In this document: positions 43,337 to 50,242 of the stretch, piece after piece
Numbering within the stretch: position 1 is the first letter of the stretch
Layout of the letters: each line of letters opens with the position of its first letter
From: Bacillota bacterium
GTDB lineage: Bacteria; Bacillota; Clostridia; Acetivibrionales; DTU013
Direction: 5' to 3'
Assembly: GCA_023439545.1 (NCBI GenBank)
Contig: JAEXNT010000049.1
Span: forward strand, 1 to 50,242
DNA: 50,242 nt
Translations under genes and position numbers: made by a program
The notes under the pieces: generated by a model
Seen by the model: only the letters and a program-made list of their open reading frames with translations
Told to the model about the DNA's origin: nothing
The model's database searches: none

Positions 43337-44571
43337 GACTCAATTACAAACAGACAATGCTGATAGGACTGGGTTTCTTTACAGTAAGTATAGTATGGGG
43401 CATTTACAACGTTGCAATGCCGCTTTACCTCAAGGAACTTGGATTATCCGGAGTTGCGGTTGGTTCGGTGATGACGATTGACAATATATTCGCAGTCGTT
43501 TTTCTACCGATCTTCGGAGCTCTGAGCGACCGCACAAAAACAAGGTATGGCAGAAGGATGCCGTATCTTCTGGTGGGGATACCCCTTTCGGCTCTGGCTT
43601 TTATACTTATCCCTGTAGCGAGGACGGGTCTGGTAACGATCATGGTAACTGTCATTGCCATGAATTTCTTCATGAGCATCTACAGGGCGCCTACGGTAGC
43701 GTTGATGCCTGATTTCACACCAAGGCCTCTCAGAAGCAAGGCAAATGGTATTATCAATTTCATGGGCGGTATCGGGGCGGTGATCGCATTCCTGATCGGA
43801 GGCTTCCTGTTCAAAATCAATGAATTTCTGCCATTCTCAGTGGGTTCGGTAATAATGATCTTTACGATCATAATGATGTACCTGCTTATCCATGAGCCTG
43901 AGGAGATACAGGACGACAAACCGGCTGCGGAGAGTGAAACCGCGGCTACGGTGCAGACAGGAGAAAAGATGAGCCTGATATTGCTTCTGCTGGCAATATT
44001 CTTCTGGTTCACAGGTTACAATGCCGTCGAAACGTTCTTTTCGACATATGGCGAGGCCGTACTGCACATAGACAAAAGCCAAGCCTCCTTCATGCTGGCC
44101 GTTTTCTCGGCTTTCCTGGTTTTGTTCTCGATTCCGTCGGGCTTCCTTGCAACGAAGATCGGGAGGAAGAGGACGATATTGATAGGTATAACAATACTTT
44201 TCCTTGTATTCATGTCGATAAACTTCATACCCGGCGCGAACAAAATGATGCTGTTTGTACTGCTGGCGATCGGCGGCATTAGCTGGGCGCTGATCAACAT
44301 CAATTCCTACCCGATGGTGGTCGAAATGACTTCGAACAAGGGCATCGGCAAATATACCGGATACTATTATTTCTTTTCGATGATGGCTGCCATAATAAGC
44401 CCTATTCTTTTCGGGTACATAAAGGATATTATCGGGGACAAATACCTTTTCGTATACTCGAGCATATCCATGGTGCTGGCTTTCTTCTTCATGATGCTCG
44501 TAAAACACGGCGAGGCGAAACCGGAGGCAAAATCGGCCTTCGAGGGAATAGAACATATGGAGACCAAATAA
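43333..44571 (+). CDS. MFS transporter (SLC45/GPH-like)
   Basis: A 412-residue carrier with 12 predicted helices in two halves. The cytoplasmic loop GALSDRTKTRYGRRMPYLLVG after helix 2 is characteristic of the SLC45/glycoside-type sugar carriers, and SGFLATKIGRKRTILIG is the matching loop of the second half. The central loop (EEIQDDKPAAESETAATVQ) is short. It overlaps the phosphodiesterase gene by four bases, so the pair may import and cleave a related compound such as a glycerophosphodiester, though the family usually carries sugars. The next gene starts three bases after it. Confidence 0.88.
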   Translation: MRLNYKQTMLIGLGFFTVSIVWGIYNVAMPLYLKELGLSGVAVGSVMTIDNIFAVVFLPIFGALSDRTKTRYGRRMPYLLVGIPLSALAFILIPVARTGLVTIMVTVIAMNFFMSIYRAPTVALMPDFTPRPLRSKANGIINFMGGIGAVIAFLIGGFLFKINEFLPFSVGSVIMIFTIIMMYLLIHEPEEIQDDKPAAESETAATVQTGEKMSLILLLLAIFFWFTGYNAVETFFSTYGEAVLHIDKSQASFMLAVFSAFLVLFSIPSGFLATKIGRKRTILIGITILFLVFMSINFIPGANKMMLFVLLAIGGISWALININSYPMVVEMTSNKGIGKYTGYYYFFSMMAAIISPILFGYIKDIIGDKYLFVYSSISMVLAFFFMMLVKHGEAKPEAKSAFEGIEHMETK

Positions 44572-44574
44572 CTT

Positions 44575-45438
44575 ATGAATGAGATTATCCAAGGCAGGCA
44601 GACTTTAAGCGTGAGTGACCTTGAGGCCATAAGGGGGCTGGAGAAGGTCTGCAACAAAAACGACGGGATCAAGTTGAAACTCAACTGGGATTTACTGACA
44701 AGCAGGCAGCCCGGCAATACCAACGATTTCCTGTATTTTGACGATTCGGGGAAACTTCTGGGCTATATTGCGATTTACAACTTCGGGATGCCTGAGGCTG
44801 AGATCAGCGGGATGGTACATCCATCCCGCCGGAGAAACGGTATTTTTTCAAAGCTGCTTGCTTATGCGGCGCTCGAATGCCGCAAGCGGTCGGTTAAAAG
44901 CCTGCTGTTCATCAACGACAGAAATTCTCTTTCCGGCGCTTCGTTTGCAAAGTCGGCAGGCTCTGTTTTCGATCATTCCGAACACAGGATGGAGCTGCCC
45001 GGCAGTATGAAGCCGATAGACGTCAAATATCCGATAGAACTCAGGAAGGCGGCCGCCTCCGATATGGATATGCTGACGAAGTTGAATTCCATCTGCTTCG
45101 GCATGGACGAGGACGAGTCAAGGTCATATATGATGGAAATGGTCACAGGCGCACTCGAAATATATGTATCGGTACTCGGCGGAAAGAACATAGGAATGCT
45201 GAGGCTCAACTGGGAAAATGACGATCTCATGATCTATGGCTTCGGCGTTTTGCCCGAATTCCGCGGCAAAGGCTACGGGCGGGCCACGCTTGCAGCAGCC
45301 GTAAATCTTTCGCTGTCCCGGAAACCAACGCATGTCGGCCTCGAGGTGGACTGTGTCAACGATACCGCATTATCGCTGTACAAATCGTGCGGTTTCAATA
45401 CGATCGCGACTTATGATTATTACAGGCTGGCAATATAG
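44575..45438 (+). CDS. GNAT protein with two acetyltransferase domains
   Basis: A 287-residue protein with two GNAT folds. The N-terminal one spans ~10-135 (YFDDSGKLLGYIAIYNFGMPEAEISGMVHPSRRRNGIFSKLL), with an R-R-N-G acetyl-CoA loop. The C-terminal one spans ~145-287 (YGFGVLPEFRGKGYGRATLAAAVNLS), with the full R-G-K-G-Y-G signature, ending in LYKSCGFNTIATYDYYRL. The second domain is the more canonical and probably the active one. It starts three bases after the transporter stop and likely shares its transcript. The acceptor is unknown. Confidence 0.88.
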   Translation: MNEIIQGRQTLSVSDLEAIRGLEKVCNKNDGIKLKLNWDLLTSRQPGNTNDFLYFDDSGKLLGYIAIYNFGMPEAEISGMVHPSRRRNGIFSKLLAYAALECRKRSVKSLLFINDRNSLSGASFAKSAGSVFDHSEHRMELPGSMKPIDVKYPIELRKAAASDMDMLTKLNSICFGMDEDESRSYMMEMVTGALEIYVSVLGGKNIGMLRLNWENDDLMIYGFGVLPEFRGKGYGRATLAAAVNLSLSRKPTHVGLEVDCVNDTALSLYKSCGFNTIATYDYYRLAI

Positions 45439-45481
45439 AGAATAGAGTTTGTAAGGTTAACTTCGGGGGGCTTAATCCTGT

Positions 45482-46057
45482 ATGCTGGGTTGGACGGAGT
45501 TTGAAGAAAAATGTGGAGAATGTACGCAATGCGGCCTTGGAAAGACCAGGACCAATATCGTTATTGAGCGTGGATCGAGAACTGCCCCGCTGATGTTTAT
45601 AGGGGAAGGCCCCGGTGAACAGGAGGACAAGCAGGGCAGGCCGTTCGTGGGCGCTGCCGGTCAGTTGCTTGATCTGCTGCTTTCGGCGCTTATGTTCAAA
45701 GAGGATGAATACTATATTTGCAATATAGTCAAATGCCGTCCTCCGCAAAACCGTGTACCGACGGACGACGAGGCGGAATGCTGCCTGCCGTGGCTCAGAA
45801 ATCAGGTAGCGTTGGTAAGGCCGCAAATAATGGTTTGCCTTGGATCTACGGCAATGAAATACATTGTCGACAAAAATGCGAGGATAACTCAGATAAGAGG
45901 ACAGTGGATTGACCGTAAGGGTTTCTGGATAATGCCTACGTTTCATCCTGCAGCATTACTGCGGGATACCTCTAAAAAAGCTTTGCTGTTCGAAGACATA
46001 AAAAATGTAAGGCTGAAAATGGACGAATTAAAACGCGAGGCTAAGAGGATCGGATGA
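45482..46057 (+). CDS. Family 4 uracil-DNA glycosylase (4Fe-4S)
   Basis: A 191-residue DNA repair enzyme that removes uracil from DNA. It has the four-cysteine cluster pattern C14-x2-C17, then C85 and C101, spaced 67 and 15 residues apart as the family requires. The catalytic region is FIGEGPGEQEDKQGRPFVGAAGQLLD, NIVKCRPPQNRVP forms the middle, and TFHPAALLR the DNA-binding end. The start ATG 45482 has only a G-run (CGGGGGG) upstream. It overlaps the following gene by four bases (ATGA), so a homologous pair is co-translated. Confidence 0.93.
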   Translation: MLGWTEFEEKCGECTQCGLGKTRTNIVIERGSRTAPLMFIGEGPGEQEDKQGRPFVGAAGQLLDLLLSALMFKEDEYYICNIVKCRPPQNRVPTDDEAECCLPWLRNQVALVRPQIMVCLGSTAMKYIVDKNARITQIRGQWIDRKGFWIMPTFHPAALLRDTSKKALLFEDIKNVRLKMDELKREAKRIG

Positions 46058-46686
46058 TTAATTCTGATAACACTATTATGCAGGACATACAGGAACAATC
46101 GATAAGAAAACACCTCGCCGCTATTTATGAGGAGTATGAAAACAGGTTCGCCGGCGGAGAATTCGTATTCGGATGCGGCATGGTGAAACCGAAGCTGTTA
46201 TTGGTCGGCGAAGCGCCCGGACGGGAAGAAGTCAAGCTGTCCCGGCCCTTTTCGGGCCCTGCCGGTAAAAACCTCGACGAATTTCTTGAACTAGCCGGGA
46301 TAAACAGGGATAATATCTATATTACCAATGCCATCAAATACAGGCTTTCAAAGGTGAACCCCAAAACCGGAAAATTGTCTAACCGGCCTGCTACCCGGGA
46401 GGAGATACTGTCGAGCAGATCATACCTGCTAAGCGAGATAGAAATGATCTGCCCCTGTTGCATAGCAACGCTTGGCAACGTACCTCTGAGAGCGTTGATG
46501 GGCGATTTTTCGGCAAATATTGGCGATATCCATGGAAAACCCGCCAAAATAAAAACAGGGGAGCAGGAATACCTGCTTTTTCCCCTGTATCATCCGGCCA
46601 GCGTTATTTACAACCGAAGCCTCAAAGAAGTCTGTCGGGCAGACATATTGAAGCTGCGCGAGCTTTTATCCGTTCAGCGAAGATGA
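46054..46686 (+). CDS. Second uracil-DNA-glycosylase-superfamily protein, without Fe-S cysteines
   Basis: A 210-residue relative of the preceding enzyme (LLLVGEAPGREEVKLSRPFSGPAGKNLDEFLEL; PLYHPASVIYNRSL). The N-terminal CxxC pair is absent and the third ligand position reads NAIKYRL in place of NIVKCRP, so a 4Fe-4S cluster is unlikely (remaining Cys: 41, 133, 135, 136). The GEAPG...E motif and the HPA segment are intact, so uracil or another base may still be excised. It is translationally coupled to the family 4 gene. Its last 20 bases overlap, tail to tail, with the extended 3' end of the methyltransferase gene. Confidence 0.85.
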   Translation: MINSDNTIMQDIQEQSIRKHLAAIYEEYENRFAGGEFVFGCGMVKPKLLLVGEAPGREEVKLSRPFSGPAGKNLDEFLELAGINRDNIYITNAIKYRLSKVNPKTGKLSNRPATREEILSSRSYLLSEIEMICPCCIATLGNVPLRALMGDFSANIGDIHGKPAKIKTGEQEYLLFPLYHPASVIYNRSLKEVCRADILKLRELLSVQRR

Positions 46687-47730
46687 AACAAAAGAACCGT
46701 CCCTGCGTTTCTCTGAATCTCTCTTTGTATCATTGTATAGCTTCAATGTATTAAAAAAGGCATTGATATTCTCGACGGGAGTTCCAGGGGGGACGTCGCA
46801 GCCCGAGGAAATAACGAAATTCCTGTATTGCGAGGTTTTTTGCAGAAGGTTCATCGTCTCGCGTTCGACGTCTTCGACGGCGCCGTTCTTGAAAACTGCC
46901 GCAGGGCTGATGTTTCCGAAGGCGATCCTGTCGTTCGGAATCTGCGGCAATATATCGGTCATATCCACGGCATTCCCGAAATGCAGTCCCCATGCACCGG
47001 TCGAAAGCATCGATGGCACAAGCTTGGTGGTGTTGCCGCAATTATGCAGAATGACTATGAAGTTTTTGTCCTGCACGGCGTCGACTATCCTTTTTACATA
47101 AACCGAGGAAAATTCCGTGCACTGATCGGGAGAGAGAAGGCCTGCCGCGGGCTCTGCAATGATGATCCCGTTTGCGCCGGCGTGTTTGAACGCTTTCGCA
47201 TATTCGACCAGGAATGCCGCAGCTTTTTCAAGTACCGTATGGACTGTTTCCGGTTCATCAAAAAGCAGTATCATAAGTTCCGTCATGTCAAATAGCCTGC
47301 ACGCCATCGAAAACGGCCCTATCTCTCCGCCGAAGACGGGTTTGCCGGTTATACTCTTTGCAGCCAGCTTAGCGGCCTTGATGTAGGTATAAGTGCGGCC
47401 TTCGCCTATTTCAGGGACTTTGAGCGCCTTCGCGGCTTCTTCTCCGTCGATGATGCTGCCTGTCACTGTCGGAACCTCTGTCGCGGAGAACCTTATTGAA
47501 CTGCCGAAGGCTTCAGCTTCAACGGAGAGATCCATGGTCGTTGCAGCAGCTATTGACTGGTATTTGTCTGCCAGCGCCTGAATGCAGAGGAACTGGTCTT
47601 CCCCGTTCCTTATCATATCCGGCACGGTCTTATTGACAAGATCCAATCCCGGATAGGTCATTATAGGCATTCCAAGTCTTTCATCGGATTCTTCTATTTC
47701 ATACATCCATTTTCTCATATCAATTTTCAT
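46666..47730 (-). CDS. Uroporphyrinogen-decarboxylase-family methyltransferase (MtaA/CmuA-like)
   Basis: A 354-residue TIM-barrel protein of the URO-D superfamily. The branch with PVFGGEIGPFSMACRLFDMTELMILLFDEPETVH, NGIIIAEPAAGLLSPDQ, ILHNCGNTTKLVPSMLSTGAWGLHFGN (the His-x-Cys zinc motif HNCG) and FVISSGCDVPPGTPVENINAF matches corrinoid:carrier methyltransferases such as MtaA/MtbA more than true heme enzymes. It would move the methyl group from the corrinoid protein at 39.6 kb. The last ~20 residues (TKRDSEKRRDGSFVSSSLNG) are encoded by a REP-like sequence and are not family sequence. AGGTATTATT precedes the ATG. Confidence 0.85.
   Translation of the reverse strand: MKIDMRKWMYEIEESDERLGMPIMTYPGLDLVNKTVPDMIRNGEDQFLCIQALADKYQSIAAATTMDLSVEAEAFGSSIRFSATEVPTVTGSIIDGEEAAKALKVPEIGEGRTYTYIKAAKLAAKSITGKPVFGGEIGPFSMACRLFDMTELMILLFDEPETVHTVLEKAAAFLVEYAKAFKHAGANGIIIAEPAAGLLSPDQCTEFSSVYVKRIVDAVQDKNFIVILHNCGNTTKLVPSMLSTGAWGLHFGNAVDMTDILPQIPNDRIAFGNISPAAVFKNGAVEDVERETMNLLQKTSQYRNFVISSGCDVPPGTPVENINAFFNTLKLYNDTKRDSEKRRDGSFVSSSLNG
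46685..46711. repeat. REP-like sequence at the 3' end of the methyltransferase gene
   Basis: GAAAC (46685-46689) pairs with GTTTC (46707-46711), with AAAGAACCGTCCC between, the core shared with the RAYT element ends at 25.17 kb and with 30.70 kb. It lies inside the last codons of the minus-strand gene and starts at the stop of the plus-strand gene. Confidence 0.7.
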
Positions 47731-47856
47731 AATAATACCTCAGCTCGTGGTTTCATGTTTTTGTATCTTCATACTACAGTATTGAGAAAATGGATTATAT
47801 AAATAGATTTCAAAGATTGGTGTTTTTTTATGATATTTGCAGATATGCGAAAAAGC

Positions 47857-49155
47857 TCACATATTGTTCTTGATGCTGAAGCTGCTGTAAGTACCCGCCT
47901 TTACCTTAGGCGCCGCGCCGTAATCGGGGATGCCCTCGATACGTCTGAACACACGGCCGATAACATCGCAGTCTATGAACATCAGTGAAATGCCTACTAT
48001 AACAGATCTGTAGCGGTATATCGTATCCGACACATTTTCCACTACAGGGACGTTTATGACTACGTATGTAACCAGGAATGCCAGCAGGCCCAGCATGTAG
48101 GGTTCTTTTCTCCTGATTGTCGAGTAGATTCCGGAGAGCATAAGTATCAGGCATGCATACCAGCCCATCATATCCATGCTTACCACCGATTCAAGTATGT
48201 TACTGCCTTTTATATCCTCTATATTGATGTTTCCCGGGTATGGAAGCAGTATGTAGTTCACTGCGGCGAGTAGTATGTTCTTATTTGATGCTATGAGTTT
48301 TACGGTTTCCACTTTATTACTTATATCAACGCTTACATTTGAGGACTGTTCGGGAAACATCACTGCGTGATAGCTGCCCAGAAGCGGGTAGACCGTGCTC
48401 AGGAATGTAAACGCAGTGACGGTTAGGACAACCGCAATATATATCAGGCTCTCCTTTCGCCTGTTTTTAATGTAAGTCAGGAACTGGACGGTCATAACGG
48501 CCGCAGCCAGGGGGACGAACATATATATGCGTATGAGGGTGCTGAACCATAAGAGGAAACAGACCAGAAGGATCCGGGCTGCCTGCTTTGCAATTTTACC
48601 GCCGGCCTGAGTCTGCTGCATCATAAAGCGCTGTATCGTATACAGACAAAGCATGCAGACAAAGAGCAGCATAGCCTCTTTACGCGTGTCGGTCGTCCAC
48701 AGAAACAGGTTCGGGAAATAGAGGAACACCAGACTGATAAAACCGGCATTCTTGAAGGTATAATTGCGGTTGAGAGCCATTTTGAACAGAAGTAAAGCCG
48801 ATGCAAAAGCAAAAGCTATATTAATATAGGAAGCGATGTATCTGTCAGTACCAAAAATATGGTAGATCAGACCTATAAAAACCGTGTACCATGTATAGGT
48901 GTATTTTACTGAGTAAAACGGCACGCCGTCGGCCAGCTGCTTCGCAATGTCGATACCCTGCCGGTGATAAACCAAACCGTCCGTGCCGAACGTATCGGCG
49001 CCGTTGCGGTACAGGTACACGACCATTGCGATCCTCAGAGCTATCGAGATCATGATTAATATTATAAATGCGGTTTTATATTTATTTACCGGTATAAATA
49101 TATAAGCTGCCGCAACGAGCAGCAAACAAATCAACGCTAGTACAATGACACTCAA
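47857..49155 (-). CDS. Polytopic membrane protein, GT-C/EpsG-like architecture
   Basis: A 432-residue protein with about eleven hydrophobic helices. The first extracytoplasmic loop (GADTFGTDGLVYHRQGIDIAKQLADG) carries acidic residues in the place where GT-C glycosyltransferases keep their catalytic Asp, and DTRKEAMLLFVC in a later loop resembles EpsG/Wzy-type polymer proteins. I do not recognise a specific family. A role in surface polysaccharide synthesis is a guess from architecture. The C-terminal ~40 residues are hydrophilic and cytoplasmic. The ribosome site is weak (GAAGGAAGCATAA). No polysaccharide genes flank it. Confidence 0.65.
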   Translation of the reverse strand: MSVIVLALICLLLVAAAYIFIPVNKYKTAFIILIMISIALRIAMVVYLYRNGADTFGTDGLVYHRQGIDIAKQLADGVPFYSVKYTYTWYTVFIGLIYHIFGTDRYIASYINIAFAFASALLLFKMALNRNYTFKNAGFISLVFLYFPNLFLWTTDTRKEAMLLFVCMLCLYTIQRFMMQQTQAGGKIAKQAARILLVCFLLWFSTLIRIYMFVPLAAAVMTVQFLTYIKNRRKESLIYIAVVLTVTAFTFLSTVYPLLGSYHAVMFPEQSSNVSVDISNKVETVKLIASNKNILLAAVNYILLPYPGNINIEDIKGSNILESVVSMDMMGWYACLILMLSGIYSTIRRKEPYMLGLLAFLVTYVVINVPVVENVSDTIYRYRSVIVGISLMFIDCDVIGRVFRRIEGIPDYGAAPKVKAGTYSSFSIKNNM

Positions 49156-49418
49156 AGTTATTATGCTTCCTTCAATTTTTGTCTCAAGTGAATAGTATAG
49201 CAGTCATAAAATGAAAAGCAATATGCAATTTCAATAAATAACCAGTAAAAACTATTAATGTTGTTAACATATTGCTCTAAAACAGGACATTATTCAATAA
49301 TTTGCGGTATATCTACAGACTTATAATAAAGACAGACATATAAATGCTCTTGTAATATGACATAAAAAGGATGCGCCGGTCTTTTATCCGATGTCGTAAA
49401 ATTAAGCATTTCGGCGTC

Positions 49419-49448
49419 TTGACATATTACAATGCACGGTGTTATAAT
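49419..49448 (+). promoter_or_regulatory. rRNA promoter P1
   Basis: TTGACA at 49419-49424, 18-bp spacer, TATAAT at 49443-49448; both boxes are consensus. Confidence 0.85.
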
Positions 49449-49533
49449 ACATAAGCTGTTTCGCCTGAGTTGCACAAGCTGCTCTGAACCGACCTGAAGC
49501 TGTGATTGGTAAAATGAGTCACAAAAAAGGTGG

Positions 49534-49562
49534 TTGACAAAAGCAAGGCAGCGTGGTACTAT
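49534..49562 (+). promoter_or_regulatory. rRNA promoter P2
   Basis: TTGACA at 49534-49539, 17-bp spacer, TACTAT at 49557-49562, 115 bases after P1. Tandem promoters are normal for clostridial and bacillar rRNA operons. Confidence 0.8.
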
Positions 49563-49699
49563 AATAAAGCCGCTCGCGAGGAGCGACACCGGAACGAAGC
49601 CCTTTGGAGTGAAGCGGAACGGTCGGCGGACAATCAATATAATTGATTAAAGCTGAATGGACCTTGAAAAGTAAACAGTGAGAGACAATACACTTGATC

Positions 49700-49877
49700 G
49701 AGTAAAATCGATCATGTTACTTGCAGAGTAAAATCTGCAGGTGTGTAAAGGAACTCGAAAATTCTAGCGAGATCTGTAGAGATACAGAAACTTGCGAACT
49801 TTACAGCGATTATCGAGAGATAATAGCAAACAAAGTCAGTGATAACGTAAACAAAGAGCCGAATGGCTCTCTGAATA
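49700..49877 (+). ncRNA. 16S leader with serial small hairpins
   Basis: At least five hairpins in a row: GATCGA-GTAAAA-TCGATC, TGCAGA-GTAAAA-TCTGCA, CTGTA-GAGA-TACAG, ATTATC-GAGA-GATAAT and AGAGCC-GAAT-GGCTCT. Two share the loop GTAAAA and two the GNRA-type loop GAGA. This leader lies where processing and antitermination signals of rRNA operons are found. Confidence 0.6.
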
Positions 49878-49887
49878 AAGTTTAACT

Positions 49888-50242
<355 letters not shown>

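Larger units (their letters stand above)
49156..49887 (+). other. rRNA operon control and leader region
   Basis: About 730 bases without a protein gene: AT-rich sequence to ~49400, two tandem promoters (49419-49448 and 49534-49562), then a ~320-nt transcribed leader with a string of short hairpins ending at the mature 16S start. Confidence 0.85.

Noticed and set aside
46666..47730. hemE (true uroporphyrinogen decarboxylase)
   Set aside because: The HNCG zinc motif region and the lack of heme genes nearby favour the MtaA/CmuA methyltransferase branch.
49290..49637. 115-codon minus-strand frame upstream of the 16S gene
   Set aside because: It covers both rRNA promoters on the opposite strand and has no family features.

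Overview
The window is a chromosomal segment of a Gram-positive, clostridia-like bacterium. It holds S-layer homology proteins, a LytR-CpsA-Psr wall enzyme, the LL-diaminopimelate aminotransferase route to lysine and meso-DAP, a CotA-like spore-coat oxidase, strong GGAGG ribosome sites, and the first ~355 nt of a 16S rRNA gene with a clostridial look (Clostridium cluster III/Ruminiclostridium-like; this placement is by eye only).

Layout. 1-7.3 kb is AT-rich and accessory in character: a GNAT protein, a small lipoprotein, a GH120 beta-xylosidase, a 1-kb repeat-rich interval with three unrelated tandem or direct repeat families leading into an unrecognised 42-residue acidic peptide gene, a frameshifted AraC/GyrI regulator and a PlsC-like acyltransferase. 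Two diverged copies of one palindromic element lie at 1325-1406 and 7101-7172 and bracket most of this block. 7.3-13.5 kb: a DUF3888 protein, an AraC-VOC fusion, a DUF2268 zinc-protease-like protein, a neutral-ceramidase-like protein and a long-chain acyl-CoA ligase. 13.5-19.5 kb: a signalling group, with a minus-strand operon FIST sensor -> hybrid histidine kinase (interrupted by a -1 frameshift at an A-run) -> HD-GYP response regulator, and a divergent PAS histidine kinase. 19.6-25.2 kb: tRNA-Tyr, AraC regulator, SLH protein, and a CotA-like multicopper oxidase lying between an internally deleted relic and an intact copy of a REP-associated Y1 transposase. 25.2-30.5 kb: GtrA-like membrane protein, an aldose-epimerase-like protein, dapF, dapL, a HAD phosphatase and a cysteine-rich protein. 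30.8-38.1 kb: an envelope cluster on one strand, LCP enzyme, a large duplicated membrane-fusion adaptor, ABC ATPase, MacB-type permease, SLH protein, closed by a strong terminator. 38.3-47.7 kb: PocR/AraC regulator with a corrinoid protein, an ACT-domain/UPF0210 pair lying between two large RNA or DNA palindromes, GDPD phosphodiesterase, MFS transporter, double-GNAT protein, two adjacent uracil-DNA-glycosylase homologues, and a convergent MtaA/uroporphyrinogen-decarboxylase-type methyltransferase whose 3' end runs into a REP-like sequence. 47.8-50.2 kb: a polytopic membrane protein and then a ribosomal RNA operon with two tandem promoters and a hairpin-rich leader.

How genes work together. 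The adaptor/ATPase/permease trio should form one exporter, and its SLH and LCP neighbours suggest envelope work. The corrinoid protein and the URO-D-family protein are two of the three parts of a corrinoid methyl-transfer system; no substrate:corrinoid methyltransferase is visible here. DapF and DapL act in consecutive steps of lysine/cell-wall DAP synthesis. The least explained items are the repeat-leader plus 42-aa peptide locus (4.2-4.7 kb), the two large palindromes flanking ACT/UPF0210 (40.4 and 42.3 kb), and the REP/RAYT family with its deletion derivative and its apparent contribution of a protein C-terminus at 46.7 kb.
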